Shown here: positions 36,201 through 46,758 of the stretch, piece after piece
Position numbering within the stretch: position 1 is the first letter of the stretch
Layout of the letters: every line of letters begins with the position of its first letter
From: Corythoichthys intestinalis
Lineage: Eukaryota; Chordata; Actinopteri; Syngnathiformes; Syngnathidae
DNA length: 64,000 nucleotides
NCBI RefSeq assembly: GCF_030265065.1
Contig: NC_080416.1
Coordinates: 5,517,501 to 5,581,500, forward strand
Reading direction: 5' to 3'
Notes under the pieces: model-generated
The model's input: only the letters and a program-made list of their open reading frames with translations
Database searches by the model: none
What the model was told of the DNA's origin: nothing
Translations under genes and position numbers: made by a program

Positions 36201-37428
36201 CACTACAGTTGTTACATTTTTCCTATTTATTCTACATATTTTTGGCAGAGATGCCGACAGTGGCTCTCTTGGTTTCATCAATGAGACGTCGCAACAATAA
36301 CCACATGATTCCATCATAACAATCAGAGGTAAGTGTTTTTTCTCCGCTATAGGGCACTCTTTGGACGGGTGGTGTTTCATTGTTTTGTTCTGGTCTGAAA
36401 TTGATTATTTTTGTGTCATTCTTTCAGCACAATATGGACATGTAATAGGTTATAGTACAGTATAATAATAAATTCATATAGTTCTGCTGAGAAAAAAAAT
36501 ACCATTATTCTTTTTAAAAAATCAGATGTTGTAAGCAGTTACTCACAATGTTACTCATTACTTGAGTATTCCTTTCAACCAATACGTTTTACTTGTACTT
36601 GAGTAAATTTTTGGATGAAACTATTTTATTTGGAAGTAAGACTACTCTTACTAGAGTTGTTTTTTTTTTGGCTACTCTACCCACTTCTGGTCGTTCCTCT
36701 CCAACTCACCTTTGAGCACCCTTAGCACGACGTCCTTGTCGTCCATTCGCGCACGGTAGAGTCCGAAACTGTCGTCGCTAGCGACGGACAGCGTGCGCGG
36801 GAGCGCCACCACCTGCCGTAAAGAGCCCAGAGGCCCGTTCGCACCGTCCGCCCGCCGGTGGACGGCCATTGGCACCTCCTCGTGTTCCAATGGATCAATT
36901 CCAGGGGGCGCTAGAGAGGAAATCACAATTGTTTGTTGGTCTTTCAGTGATGAGAAACCGCCGTTTCGGATTACCGTCGACGCCCTGCAGGTGGCGCGCT
37001 CGCTGGCGAAGGGACCTGCGGTAACGCGGCAAGGCCACGTTTTGGCGGTGGCAGTAAGCCAAGACGAACATGATGATTAGCATGATCGCGCTGATTCCGA
37101 GGAGTACCGTCGGCACCACGATCACGTCCAGCCGATATGTCACCACCTCTGCAGTCAGGAATATTTGAGTGAGGAATGATGTTCGGACAAAAAGACAAAG
37201 TTAATTCGATCTTTATGTAAATGTATTCAAGCCAAAATCCACAAACTAAAGAAAAATCAATTGAACCTTGGCATTAGTTTTAAAAAAAATAAAAATATGA
37301 GTGTTATTTTATTGATGCAGGATTACTGTGGAAAATTAAAAGGAAGACAGAAAAAGAATAATTGGAGATTCTTTACCACACAAGTCGTCAGTGGGTTGAC
37401 ATTTGCTGTTTGTTGCGTTGGTCGACAT
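31727..37428 (-). CDS. styk1: STYK1-type receptor-like kinase, complete, catalytically degenerate
   Basis: Single-pass membrane protein of the STYK1/NOK family. Minus-strand exons: 37428-37377, 37148-36975, 36910-36710, 34946-34750, 33633-33565, 32837-32632, 32563-32523, 32085-31989 and 31922-31727. They give 410 codons, against 422 in human. Order: short extracellular N-terminus ([15 protein letters not shown], two NXT/NXS sequons), TM about 26-49 ([19 protein letters not shown]), basic juxtamembrane stretch, then a kinase fold. Family-specific matches: [53 protein letters not shown] and YNYALL at the end. The beta-3 lysine position is Arg139 (VVLR), the HRD motif is HGN (241-243), the catylytic-loop Asn is Ser248 and DFG is WGLG (260-263). 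Human STYK1 (from memory) keeps the Lys, the Asp and the Asn. A non-coding first exon must lie upstream, because an acceptor sits one base before the ATG. Two introns hold MITEs and a Harbinger relic. Confidence 0.92.
32145..32290. repeat. Partial hAT-like element, GCTGCAGC end
   Basis: TTAGGGCTGCAGCTATCGAT and ATCAAGTAATCAGATTAGGA match the left part of the element at 17255. Only about 140 bp remain, in a styk1 intron. Confidence 0.6.
33198..33262. repeat. (TA)n microsatellite in a styk1 intron
   Basis: About 32 TA units. Confidence 0.95.
33828..34014. repeat. Cluster of inverted Tc1-type end fragments
   Basis: GGACTGTCTCAGGAAATTAG and its reverse complement alternate: three head-to-head hairpins, each about 60 bp and separated by TATATACA. 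The motif is the terminal repeat of a common fish Tc1/mariner family. Nothing of the interior is left. Confidence 0.7.
34020..34696 (-). mobile_element. MITE with TTAA flanks (piggyBac/Kolobok-like), full copy
   Basis: TTAA at 34020-34023 and 34693-34696 frame a block whose ends read AAGCAACACAAGGTAACTTT and, inverted, AGCAACACTTGGTAACTTTT. No transposase is present. Partial relatives lie at 6365 and 21645. The TTAA target points to piggyBac or Kolobok type, but the class is inferred. Confidence 0.65.
35155..36690. mobile_element. ACTTGAGTAA-type MITE interrupted by a PIF/Harbinger relic
   Basis: The left part (35163-35255, ACTTGAGTAATTTTTTGAAA) and right part (about 36240-36680, GAGACGTCGCAACAATAACC, TACTTGTACTTGAGTAAA) match the uninterrupted copy at 45311-46195. 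The middle holds the Harbinger fragment, so the MITE is older. Confidence 0.6.
35521..35935 (-). mobile_element. PIF/Harbinger transposase fragment (HARBI1-like)
   Basis: The minus strand encodes [20 protein letters not shown], then [20 protein letters not shown] and a following frame with [23 protein letters not shown] and W.FPNCVG..DG.H are diagnostic of Harbinger DDE transposases. The two parts lie in different frames and most of the gene is gone. It lies in styk1 intron 3. Confidence 0.8.
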
Positions 37429-37507
37429 GCTGAACACACAAACGGCAATGTTAAAAAACACTGATGATGATTAAATGTATCTCCCCCCCCATCTTTTATG
37501 TGGTAAT

Positions 37508-38342
37508 TCGGGCTGTCAAACGATTAAAATTTTTTATCAAGTTAATCACAGTTTATAAATTAAGCGTAATTAATCGCAATTCAAACCATCTCTAAAATAT
37601 GCCATATTTTTCTGTATATTGTTGTTGGAATGGAAAGATAAGACACAAGACGGATATATGCATTCAACATACTGTACCGAAGTACTGTATTTGTTTATTA
37701 TAACAATAAATCCACAAGATGGCATTAACATTATTAACATTTATGTGTATTTTGCATAGTTGATTGGGAATGCCAGTTCTCGTTACATTGAGCGCTTTTC
37801 TTTTTGTGAACATTTTTTTTTTTGAGAGAAAAGAATATTATTTGTTATATATTATATATATACATTATATTATTATAATATTATATATTATTATTATATA
37901 TGTATTATTTGTTGTGCTTTCACTAAATGCTACTGTAGCGACTGAACTGTTCCGCCCAAATGCATGATTGGAAGTTGGGCACCCATGACTGTCAGTGGTG
38001 GCTGTAAATGGTATACAGCATGTTCTGCGTTGTGTTCAATTAGGCGTGTTAAGAAAAAGATGGTCTGTTGCTCTGCCCAAATGCATGATGGGAGGTTGGG
38101 CAACCGTGACTGTTAGTAGTGGCTGCCAAAGGTCAAACCAGTAAAATGCATTGTCCAATGAACGCCTGTGTCCACTCGCATTTATCTGCCTTTTCGCTCT
38201 CAATGTGCTAAAACATTGTCATTGTAAACTGTTTGAGGCAACGCATGAACGGGTCATTTCATCCATGCGTTAATTGCGTCAAATATTTTAACGTGATTAA
38301 TTTTAAAAAAGTAATTACCGCCCATTAAATTTGATAGCCCTA
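37508..38342. mobile_element. Non-autonomous hAT element with TAGGGCTGTCAAA ends
   Basis: A perfect 8-bp duplication GTGGTAAT (37500-37507 and 38343-38350) frames it. The ends are TCGGGCTGTCAAACG and, inverted, TAGGGCTATCAAATTT. Related copies lie at 39984 (partial), 41286-41899, 42665-43043 (partial, reverse) and 62129-62560 (partial), and the family forms the core of the composite at 10559 and 25021. Confidence 0.88.
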
Positions 38343-38697
38343 GTGGTAATATTAGTAATTCTTTAAAATACAACTTAATTCTGGTAAATTTTTTGTTTCT
38401 ATTTTTGTATTTTGCTGTCATAATATTATTGCTAGCTAGAACAATTGTATTCTCATGTTAGCTTTTTATTGTAGTGGAAATACAATTCTTTTTTTTCTAC
38501 AATTTCAAAAAATTCCCATCTATAAATAGTAGACCTTAATTATTGTCAAGTAATCATCTATATTATTGTGTTAAGATTCGGACAATTTCTTATTTTTTCA
38601 AAAAGAATTTGAATTACGGAGCCCCTAAAGGAACATATCCAAAAATGAAATAAATTTAGGCGATCTGATAGTTTCTGGTGTGCAGTAGAAACAATCT

Positions 38698-39185
38698 GGT
38701 AAACATTAGCATTTTATATAGCATTTAAGCGGGCGGACTTTTGTTATGCAAGTTAGCAAATTGTTGCGATTGGATAACTTGCATAGCAAAACTCTACTTT
38801 AATGCTATATAATGCTATTGCTAACAATAATTTGCTAACTTTTACAGCAAAATTCCGCTAGCTTAAATGTTATACAATGCTAATGTTTACAACAGTTAGC
38901 TAACTTGCATAGCAAGAGTCTGCTAGCTTAAATGCTATATAATGCTAATGTTTACGACAATTGGCTAAATTGTAGCGCAAAAGTCAGCTAGCTTAAAATT
39001 TTATTTAATGCTAATGTTTACAACAATTGGCTAACTTGAAGGGCAAACGTCTGTTAGCTTAAATGTTATATAGTACTAATGTTTACAACAATTGACTAAC
39101 TTGCATAGCAAAGGCTGCAAGCTTAAATGGTATATAATAACTTGTAGAGCAAAAGTCCGCTAGCTTAAATGTTATATAATTAGTT
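38698..39185. repeat. About 65-bp minisatellite, TTGCATAGCAAAAGTC type
   Basis: Roughly seven units of GCTAACTTGCATAGCAAAAG-TCCGCTAGCTTAAATGCTATATAATGCTAATGTTTACAAC. The first unit (38703-38770) is inverted against the others. The unit also occurs once inside the hAT-like element at 17255-17987. Confidence 0.8.
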
Positions 39186-39983
39186 ATTTAAATACAGTAT
39201 ATTAAGAGAGAGAGAAATTAAGAAAGCTTTGAAAATAAAAGCCAAGGGGAATCAATTTTTTTTTTTTTAAGATTTATATTTCATTTTGTAGACATGCCTC
39301 ATAAGGAATGGAGGTTGAGAGATTAAAAAAAAAAAAAAAAAAAAAAAAAGCTGGATAAGGCTGCTAACAGCATTGGATCCCTCGTCAGCTGGCTGAAGAG
39401 CACAATTGGTAAGAATCGCACATTTGCAAGGATATTCGGATATAAAATACAACGTTATAAACACAATTACAATGTTATCGTTCTATAACATTATTAATTA
39501 TCAGGTGCTAGAGTTGTCAAATATGGATAATATTAAAAAATAGTTTTGAAAAAACTGCTAATGGTGGCTCAGTGAACATCTGATGTGGTTTGTTCTCAGA
39601 TGAACAAGTTGAGGAACGAAGTTTGGATACAGAGGTTGAAGGAAAAAAAGAGACAAAGACTGACTTAGTCACAGCCAGAAAGTGTTGATGACAGTGTTGA
39701 TTTCTATTCACTGTTACCCCCTCCCAATTAAAGTCTGTCACAGTCACAGCCAATTATACTGTAAAGCTGGTTAAACTGGAAGTTATTTTGTTGTTAAGTG
39801 TAATACTTTTTCATGTGCCCTTTTTGATCTATGAGTACCTGCCCCTCCATTGGTCTCTGCACGGCCCTTCATCAGATTGCTTAAATTTGATGTCTGTCCA
39901 TGACCCTTTAGAGGCCCTGAGATTTTCAACTTTTTTCCCGTATTATTTTATTTTAACAAGAATCCCAAAATATATCTTATAAT

Positions 39984-40160
39984 TAGGGCTGTCAAACGAT
40001 TAAACTTTTTAATGGAGTTAATCACAGCTTAAAAATTGATTAATTGTATTTACTCGCAATTCAAACCATCTATAAAATATGCCATATTTTTCTGTAAATT
40101 ATTGTTGGAATGGAAAGATAAGACACAAGACGGATATATACATTCAACATACTGTACATA
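39984..40160. mobile_element. Truncated TAGGGCTGTCAAA hAT copy
   Basis: TAGGGCTGTCAAACGATTAA to ACATACTGTACATAAG, about 177 bp of the left part only. A 14-bp direct repeat AAGAATCCCAAAAT flanks the region at 39957 and 40161, although the left copy lies about 14 bp outside the element end. Confidence 0.65.
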
Positions 40161-40499
40161 AGAATCCCAAAATTTGAAAAATAAGGTCATAATGAAACTT
40201 TTATTTCCAATTTGTGAAAAGAAAAGTCAAAATGAATATGTGTAATAAGCGCTCTAATATCTATAACCCATGCTAAATCATGTTTTTTCTCATGAAACCT
40301 GCAGATGCTGACTTGCATTCATCATTTTTTTCTCAAAAAGAAATGTCAAAATTCTAAATTAGTCTAAAAATCATGAAATTTTAGGTGTATCAAATGTGAT
40401 ACATTTGGCAACACAGGGTTAAAGTGCTGCTGCCTTTTAGTGGGTAAATGAGGAGCAGCATTTCGTGTGTAAGATACTTCATATGCTGGTTGCAGTACT

Positions 40500-40622
40500 G
40501 CTGACCAATTAAGTCTGCGTGCGGGCCAGATGTTATTGATTTTATGACAGAGGCTGGAGGCCGGATAAAATTTGACCACAGGCCGCATTTGGCCCCCGGG
40601 CCAGACTTTGGACATGTCTGCA
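40500..40622. repeat. hAT terminal scrap (GGCCCCCGGGCCAGACTTTG)
   Basis: GGCCGCATTTGGCCCCCGGG followed by CCAGACTTTGGACATGTCTG is a typical teleost/vertebrate hAT (Charlie) end. No partner end was found. Confidence 0.5.
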
Positions 40623-40689
40623 CTAGAATAAGTAGGAAGGTTTGCTGATGTGTCAACAATATAATTTTATTTTATTTTTTTATTAAACA

Positions 40690-41282
40690 TGAACTATTAA
40701 AAAATGGGACTAATTTGCGATTAAAAGATTACTGTTAAAACGTGAGCAATTTACAATCACTCATAAGTTAACAATTAGAACATGGGGCTAAATTCAACTA
40801 ATCGCAACTATTAAAACCTGACTAATTTGTGATTAATCGCAACTATTAAAACATACTGTATGACTAATTTGCGTTAAATCGCATGTTTACGATTAGAGTT
40901 CCATTTGCGATTAATCGCATGTTAACAATTAAAACGAGTTCAATTTGCGATTGATCGCATGTTCACGATTAAAACGTTACTAATTTGTGATTAATTGCAA
41001 GTTACACATTGAAACAAGACTAATTTGCCATTAATTGTAAGTTAACCATTGAAACAAGACAAATTTTGCGATTAATCTTGATTATTAAAACGTGACTAAT
41101 TCGCGATTAATCGCATGTTAACTATTGAAATGAGACTAAATTGCGATTAATCCTAGTTAACTATTAAAACATGACTAATTTACAATTAATCGTAGGTTAA
41201 CCATGGAAACGAGACCAATTTGCGATCAATCGTAACTAATAAAACGTGACTAATTTGCAATGAATTGCCGTTAACTATTAAA
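40690..41282. repeat. Minisatellite, reverse complement of the one at 27005-27915
   Basis: Units of ACTAATTTGCGATTAATCGC-ATGTTAACTATTAAAACGTG, about 15 copies. They end exactly where the hAT copy at 41286 starts (TAAGGCTGTCAAACG). Confidence 0.85.
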
Positions 41283-41285
41283 ACT

Positions 41286-41899
41286 AAGGCTGTCAAACGA
41301 TTAAAATTTTTAATCGAGTTAATCACATCTTAAAAATTATTTAATCGTAATTAATCGCAATTCAAACCATCTCTAAAATATGCCATATTTTTCTGTAAAT
41401 TATTGTTGAAATGGAAAGATAAGACAAGACAGATATATACATTAAACATACATAAGTACTGTATTTGTTGATTATAACAATAAATCAACAAGATGGCATT
41501 AACATTCTGTTAAAGCGATCCATGGATAGAAAGACTTGTAGTTCTTAAGGGATAAATGTTAGTACAAGTTATAGAAATTTTAAAATAAAACACCTCTGTT
41601 TTCGTTTTAATATAATTTGTAAAATTTTCAATCAAAAAATAAACTAGTAGCTCGCCGTTGTTGATGTCAATAATTACACAATGCTCATGGTGCGTAAAAT
41701 CAGTCGCACCCAAGCGCCAGCAGAGGGCGACAAAACACAAAAAAACAAGTAACAAGTGGCCATGGCACTGTGCTGTCATTTTAATCTGTTTGAGCGGGGC
41801 ATGTGCGTTAAATGCGTCAAATATTTTAACGTGATTGATTAAAAAAAAAAAAAAGAATTATTGCCCGTTAACATATAATAATAATTTTGACAGCCCTAA
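41286..41899. mobile_element. TAGGGCTGTCAAA hAT element copy
   Basis: Both ends are present (TAAGGCTGTCAAACGATT and, inverted, TTAGGGCTGTCAAAATTA). No target duplication could be read, because the left flank is minisatellite. It includes the block TAGCTCGCCGTTGTTGATGT shared with 62510. Confidence 0.75.
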
Positions 41900-42458
41900 G
41901 TTATAATGTAAAATAAAAATGAAAAAATCCCTCTTTTATTTTTTAATCTAATATATGTCCAAGCACGAGTAAATCTTTTTTAAAAAGTTTGTTTTCCGTC
42001 ACAAAGACACAAATCTGTCACAACAAGAATTGCCTTTAAATGTCGTTGTTTGATGGATTGACGGGCTTTCCACCTGCCAGCATGGCGGCAATAAACCACA
42101 CCGACCCTCTTGAGAAATTCACCAGGAAGTCTGAGCTGTTTTTGAAATTCTTGATTCGCAGTTTCGCAAGTCTCTTCCTGGCCCTTCCCTAATTTAACTT
42201 GATGTGAGCTTACGCAACAAATCGCTGCCTTCATCAACAAAACAACGTGCTTTCAGATGGCGACACATTCACGCATGATGATGGAGCATTTTCATGTGAC
42301 AGAACCAGTTTGAATCCACGTTAGTGCTGCTTGAGCAACAAAGACGAGCTGAGGTTAACCCCCCCCAAAACATGCATGTACACATCAATTACAGCAAAAC
42401 TGTATACAGTACATTTTAAATGTAAATTAATATGCTGTAAGTTTAATATTTTTATATG

Positions 42459-42608
42459 AAGTGGTATGAAAAGTATTTGAACCTTTTGGAATTTCTCATA
42501 TTTCTGCATAAAATCATCAATTGTGATCTGATCTTTGTCAAAATCATACAGATGAAAAAACTGGCTGCTTTAACTAAAACCACCCAAAAATGTATAGGTT
42601 TCCTATTT
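42459..42608 (+). mobile_element. Terminal fragment of the Tc1-like family of 8845
   Basis: AGTGGTATGAAAAGTATTTG, then TGTGATCTGATCTTTGTCAA and AACTAAAACCACCCAAA match the left 150 bp of the element at 8845-10425. The rest is absent. Confidence 0.75.
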
Positions 42609-42664
42609 GGCTTGATTTCTAAATTAATTTAAAACTCGTCATTTACGCCTTGTTGTGTATTCAG

Positions 42665-43043
42665 TGTATCTAGTTTATATTTTTGATTGAAAATTTTTCA
42701 AATTTTATCAAAACGAAAACATTAAGAGGGGTTTTAATATAAAATTAGTATAACTTGTACTAACACTTATCTTTTAAGAACTGCAAGTCTTTCTTGTGGA
42801 TCCCTTTATCACAAAGAATGTTAATAATGCTAATGCCATCTTGTGGATTTATTGTTATAATAAACAAATACAGTATTTATGTACAGTATGTTGAATGTAT
42901 ATATCCCTCTTATGTCTTATCATTCCATTCCAACAATAATCTACGGAAAAATATGGCATAATTTAGAGATGGTTTGAATTGCTTTGAATTTTTTAAGCTG
43001 TGATTTTCTCAATTAAAAATTCTAATTGTTTGACAGCCCTAAC
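42665..43043 (-). mobile_element. Truncated TAGGGCTGTCAAA hAT copy, reverse orientation
   Basis: The region runs from the AAACGAAAACATTAAGAGGG block to AATTGTTTGACAGCCCTAA. The other end is missing. Confidence 0.7.
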
Positions 43044-43189
43044 TGAAATGTATTCCTACAACATATTTGTTTGCTAAAGTATTGATTCTCAGTTTAGTTT
43101 TGCACTACCACAGATCAGCAGAAATTGGTTGTCAAGGGGGAAATTTGATTTCGCACTACTCTTGATAGTGATGGAGGATATTTTTACAT

Positions 43190-43410
43190 TTTCCTTAGGC
43201 AATTAGTTAATTTTGGGTTGGTTCCTTAGTATTTCGGGTATTTACGGGCCATTTACTGTTGATTTTTGTTAACTCCTTGTGCATTTTGGATAATTTCCTG
43301 TAGAAATTTAGGGGATTTGCGGGTCACTTCCTGTTCATTGACCACTTCCTGTTGATTTCGGGTCATTTTCTGATAGTTTTGGGGGTATTCCCGGATTACT
43401 ACCTATTAAT
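43190..43410. repeat. Degenerate GGGTCATTTCCTGTTGATTT minisatellite
   Basis: About eight loose units of roughly 25-30 bp around the words ACTTCCTGTTGATTT and TTTCGGGTCA. Confidence 0.6.
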
Positions 43411-43672
43411 CTTTTCAATTTAAGTACCCTACTTTTTTTTTTTTTTGTCAAAAATGAACAATAGAGAAAAGCATTGACTTGACTAAAAATATGACATATA
43501 TAATTTTTTTGTAATCTCAAAAATATCAAGTATTTGACTAGTTAATATGTTCATATCATGATTATGCCTATACACTATAACAGTACATACAATACATACA
43601 TTGGTGTAAATTTGTATACATGAGGTAGGAGAGTTTCCAATATGTAAAACAAAATAGCTGCCTTACCTCGGC

Positions 43673-43862
43673 GATAGGTCAGTGTCTGCTCTGTTGTTAA
43701 ATTCATGGTGAGTGGCTTGCACTCATGCTGTATTCGCACAAGAGTTGGAATTTGTGTGTCAGTGTGTTTTGTCTGCCAGGCCACGCCTTCTGGAGTGACA
43801 CCCTTCACCTGAATGTGGTTGGGATCCGCTTTTGTTCTCACAGGTGAGTTCTCACTTCTGGA
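43673..43862 (-). other. Exon-like open block of unknown origin
   Basis: On the minus strand a possible acceptor (ttccag, then AAGTGAG) and a donor (CGCCGAG|gtaag) frame about 190 bp. One frame reads ADPNHIQVKGVTPEGVAWQT, then IPTLVRIQHECKPLTMNLTT and LTYRR. Composition is less AT-rich than the flanks. It lies alone between styk1 and fam131b, and I found no partner exon. It could be an exon of a missed gene, an alternative exon, or a transposon gene relic. Confidence 0.3.
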
Positions 43863-43869
43863 ATGATGT

Positions 43870-45300
43870 CAGATGATAATTGTCTCTCATGCTTTGTGAA
43901 TGACTGGCGACTAGTCAAAGTTTTGGCTCTTTCTCAGCCAAACTTAACTACTGTGGACCCAAAATAATTAGTGCTTTGTAATCTACATATTATCACTTTT
44001 TTATTTTATTTTTAAAATACATTTTTAGAATTCACAACAAAAACAATATTTTATAATTACTTTACAACCCTCCCTCATCTAGTCTTATTTCCAATGCACC
44101 TTCAAGGGGGAGCAATAAACTCCGGCTGGGCAAGTTAACTCACAAATTGTGCCAGCAATAAAATTAACTTACAAGATATATGCTCAGTTAGTAGCTTAGT
44201 CCATGCTCGTAAATACAGGCATCCCAGCTATGTGTGTGTGCGTTTGAGAGCGTGAGAAGTAGATGGCAATTTTTGCGTTCTGCGGAGATATCCAAATTAA
44301 TGCCGGTCACTCACGCCTTTGCGAAACGATTCCTCGCCGTGGTGAGTTTGAAAATGGCGGCAGGCAAAACAGGAGACTGCATCCTTTTTGACTGAATATT
44401 CCAGCCAGGAATATTTATAATCACACATTAAAAATGAGGCCCCACCGTCATTTTTTGGGGGAATTCTAAATCAGGCTGTTTAGACAGCTATGCTTTCGGC
44501 TAAGATCGTCTTCCATTAAATATTGTATGCCCGGTGGTGGCTCTGTTACAATTAAAGTCTTTAGTGGGGCTAACTGAAACCCCGCTCACCATTTTGGCGG
44601 TGCTGTCCGGCGTTTCATGGCCCACATTTTCAATCCTTGGTTCTCGCTCAGTAGTTGTTGGCGCTTTTGAAAGCTTAGGTTTGAAAAAATTACGTCTATC
44701 AATCTTGCATCTTCTGTCCTCAGGTGGTTTTGACTAAGCAAAGCAAATGATCGTCTCTAAGGTATTAGTCAAACAATCTGTTCGAAAAATAATTTTGATC
44801 TATTCTAAAAATATCTTTTGTTCCTTTTAAGTCATTTTACGTTGTTTTCTTTATTGCTTTAAAAGTTTTATAGACAACATTTTACCAGCAAAGTCATAAT
44901 TTTGAATTAATATTTATATATAGGAAAGTCAATTAAATGCAATGACATTTTCGGCCACCAGGCGGGCTAGGCCCCCACACCCCCCATTAATCTTTGCGTA
45001 TGCTTTCAAGGGGGATCAATTCACTCAGGCTGGGCTAGTTAACTCACAAATTAATGCAAGTAATTACTTCGACCGTAACATTAGAGCCACTAAAGAAAAA
45101 GTTTAGCCTTTTTAGGCTCTGAATGTGCTATTTGTATACAGCTACTACTATATATGTTAACTTGCTCTAAGTAGCATTATAAGTGCATTATAACTTCATT
45201 TTCGCCTAATAATCGATAGGACAGGGAGAGAGAAGTCAGGACAGATTTAAATATGACTATTGCAGGTACGACTACTACAACTGCATATTCTACTTTTGAA
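43870..45300. other. Spacer with two direct-repeat blocks and a possible transposon reading-frame relic
   Basis: Two similar blocks (about 44060-44180 and 44950-45070, sharing TTCAAGGGGGA and GTTAACTCACAAATT) lie in direct order 890 bp apart. Between them, on the minus strand at about 44510-44715, a frame reads IDRRNFFKPKLSKAPTTTER, resembling the N-terminal leader of hAT-type proteins. This is suggestive only. Confidence 0.3.
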
Positions 45301-45310
45301 TAAATCATAA

Positions 45311-45996
45311 CCAGAGGTGGGTGGTAATGCGTTACATGTACTGTTACATTTTCTTTAGTAACTTTTTGAGAAAAATGTACTTCGAAGAGCAGTTTTACTA
45401 AACTATGCTTTTTACTTTAACTTGAGTAGATTTGTGAAGAAAAAAACACTACTTTTACTCCACTACTTTTGCTACTTTTATTATTTTTTTAGCCAGTGTT
45501 GCTAAGAGTAGCTCTTCCGATTTCACCAATGAGACGTCGCAAAAATAATCACATGACTCCATTATACCAATCAGATGCCTGTTGAATCATTTGGTGCCTT
45601 TCAACTAAAGCACCGTAAAAAACGAAGTATCTGATATAGAGCGCTGCCCACAACATGACTCGAGAGCGCGGATTTGAACCTCTCTTCCAGTTTTTTTTTT
45701 GGCACCAATTGACCATGGAAAACTGGAGATATGATCCTTTTCAGTTCAAAATAGTAATTATGATGGAACCGTTCACTATTCTATTTAAACTAGGAACTAT
45801 TTTCTCCACCAGAGGGCACTCATGCTCTATATCAAATAATGCTTCATTTATTTTATTTTTTTTCTCTCATCGGTATTCAAATACATATATTTTTAAATTT
45901 CTTTGGCTTAATGTGATTATGTAATAGGTTTTTGTACAGTATCATAACAACAGTTCATCGAGATAACTTTGCAAAAGAAAAAAAAAAAAAACCAGC

Positions 45997-46029
<33 letters not shown>

Positions 46030-46195
46030 AATAACAAAAATATAAGCAGTTACTCACAATGTTACTCATAACTTGAGTATTCTTTTCACCAAATACTTTT
46101 TTACTTGTACTTGAGTACATTTTTTGGACGACTACTTTTACTTGAGTAATATTATTTTGAAGTAACAGTACTCTTATTTGAGTCATTTTTTATTG
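45311..46195. mobile_element. ACTTGAGTAA-type MITE, uninterrupted copy
   Basis: Starts CCAGAGGTGGGTGGTAATGC and contains GAGACGTCGCAAAAATAATC and repeated TACTTGTACTTGAGTA motifs near both ends. It is a very common teleost repeat. Two long A tracts lie at 45976-46028. Confidence 0.65.
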
Positions 46196-46324
46196 TGACT
46201 GTGTATGACAATGCAATTAATCACTGTTAATTGCTGGTTAATCGCAAGTCTCTCAATTTCGATGAATCGAACTCATTGGCTACCATTGACGACGCTAGAC
46301 TTCCAATCCATTTTGACTGGAAGG

Positions 46325-46758
46325 CAAGGCCGGCCCAGTCTATACGCAGACTATGCAGCTGCTTAGGGCCCCTGACCACTAGGGGGCCCCCAATCTGGCA
46401 ACCTCATTTTATACGTTAATAGAGCATCGTGAATAATGTGGTGTGCATTGCCGTTTATCTTTGCAAACATCCATTTTCTTGTCATTACAATCTGGCAACC
46501 TGGGGAGTGATGTTGAACCTGCTTCGCAATGATTGGTGCTCAAACTTGCTTGGAAAGTAGATGCACGAATATGTCGAAGAGAATTTATCCTTCTGGAGCA
46601 GAAAAACAAAAAATCTGATTAATATACAAAATAGAGTATGGGTTGGATTGCATGTATGGGTTTCACAGTACACTGTGACGAAATGTTGGGCCAAAAATAT
46701 GGGCCCCTTCCTTGGCATTATTTGGCTTAGGGCCCCCAAATGGCCTGGGCCAGCCCTG
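46325..46758. mobile_element. Non-autonomous hAT element nested in a palindromic MITE
   Basis: A perfect 8-bp duplication CTGGAAGG (46317-46324 and 46759-46766) flanks it. The ends are CAAGGCCGGCCCAG and, inverted, CAGGGCTGGCCCAG. The 434-bp interior has GCTTAGGGCCCC near both ends. The target was the middle of a MITE copy that now spans 46262-46835. Confidence 0.9.
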
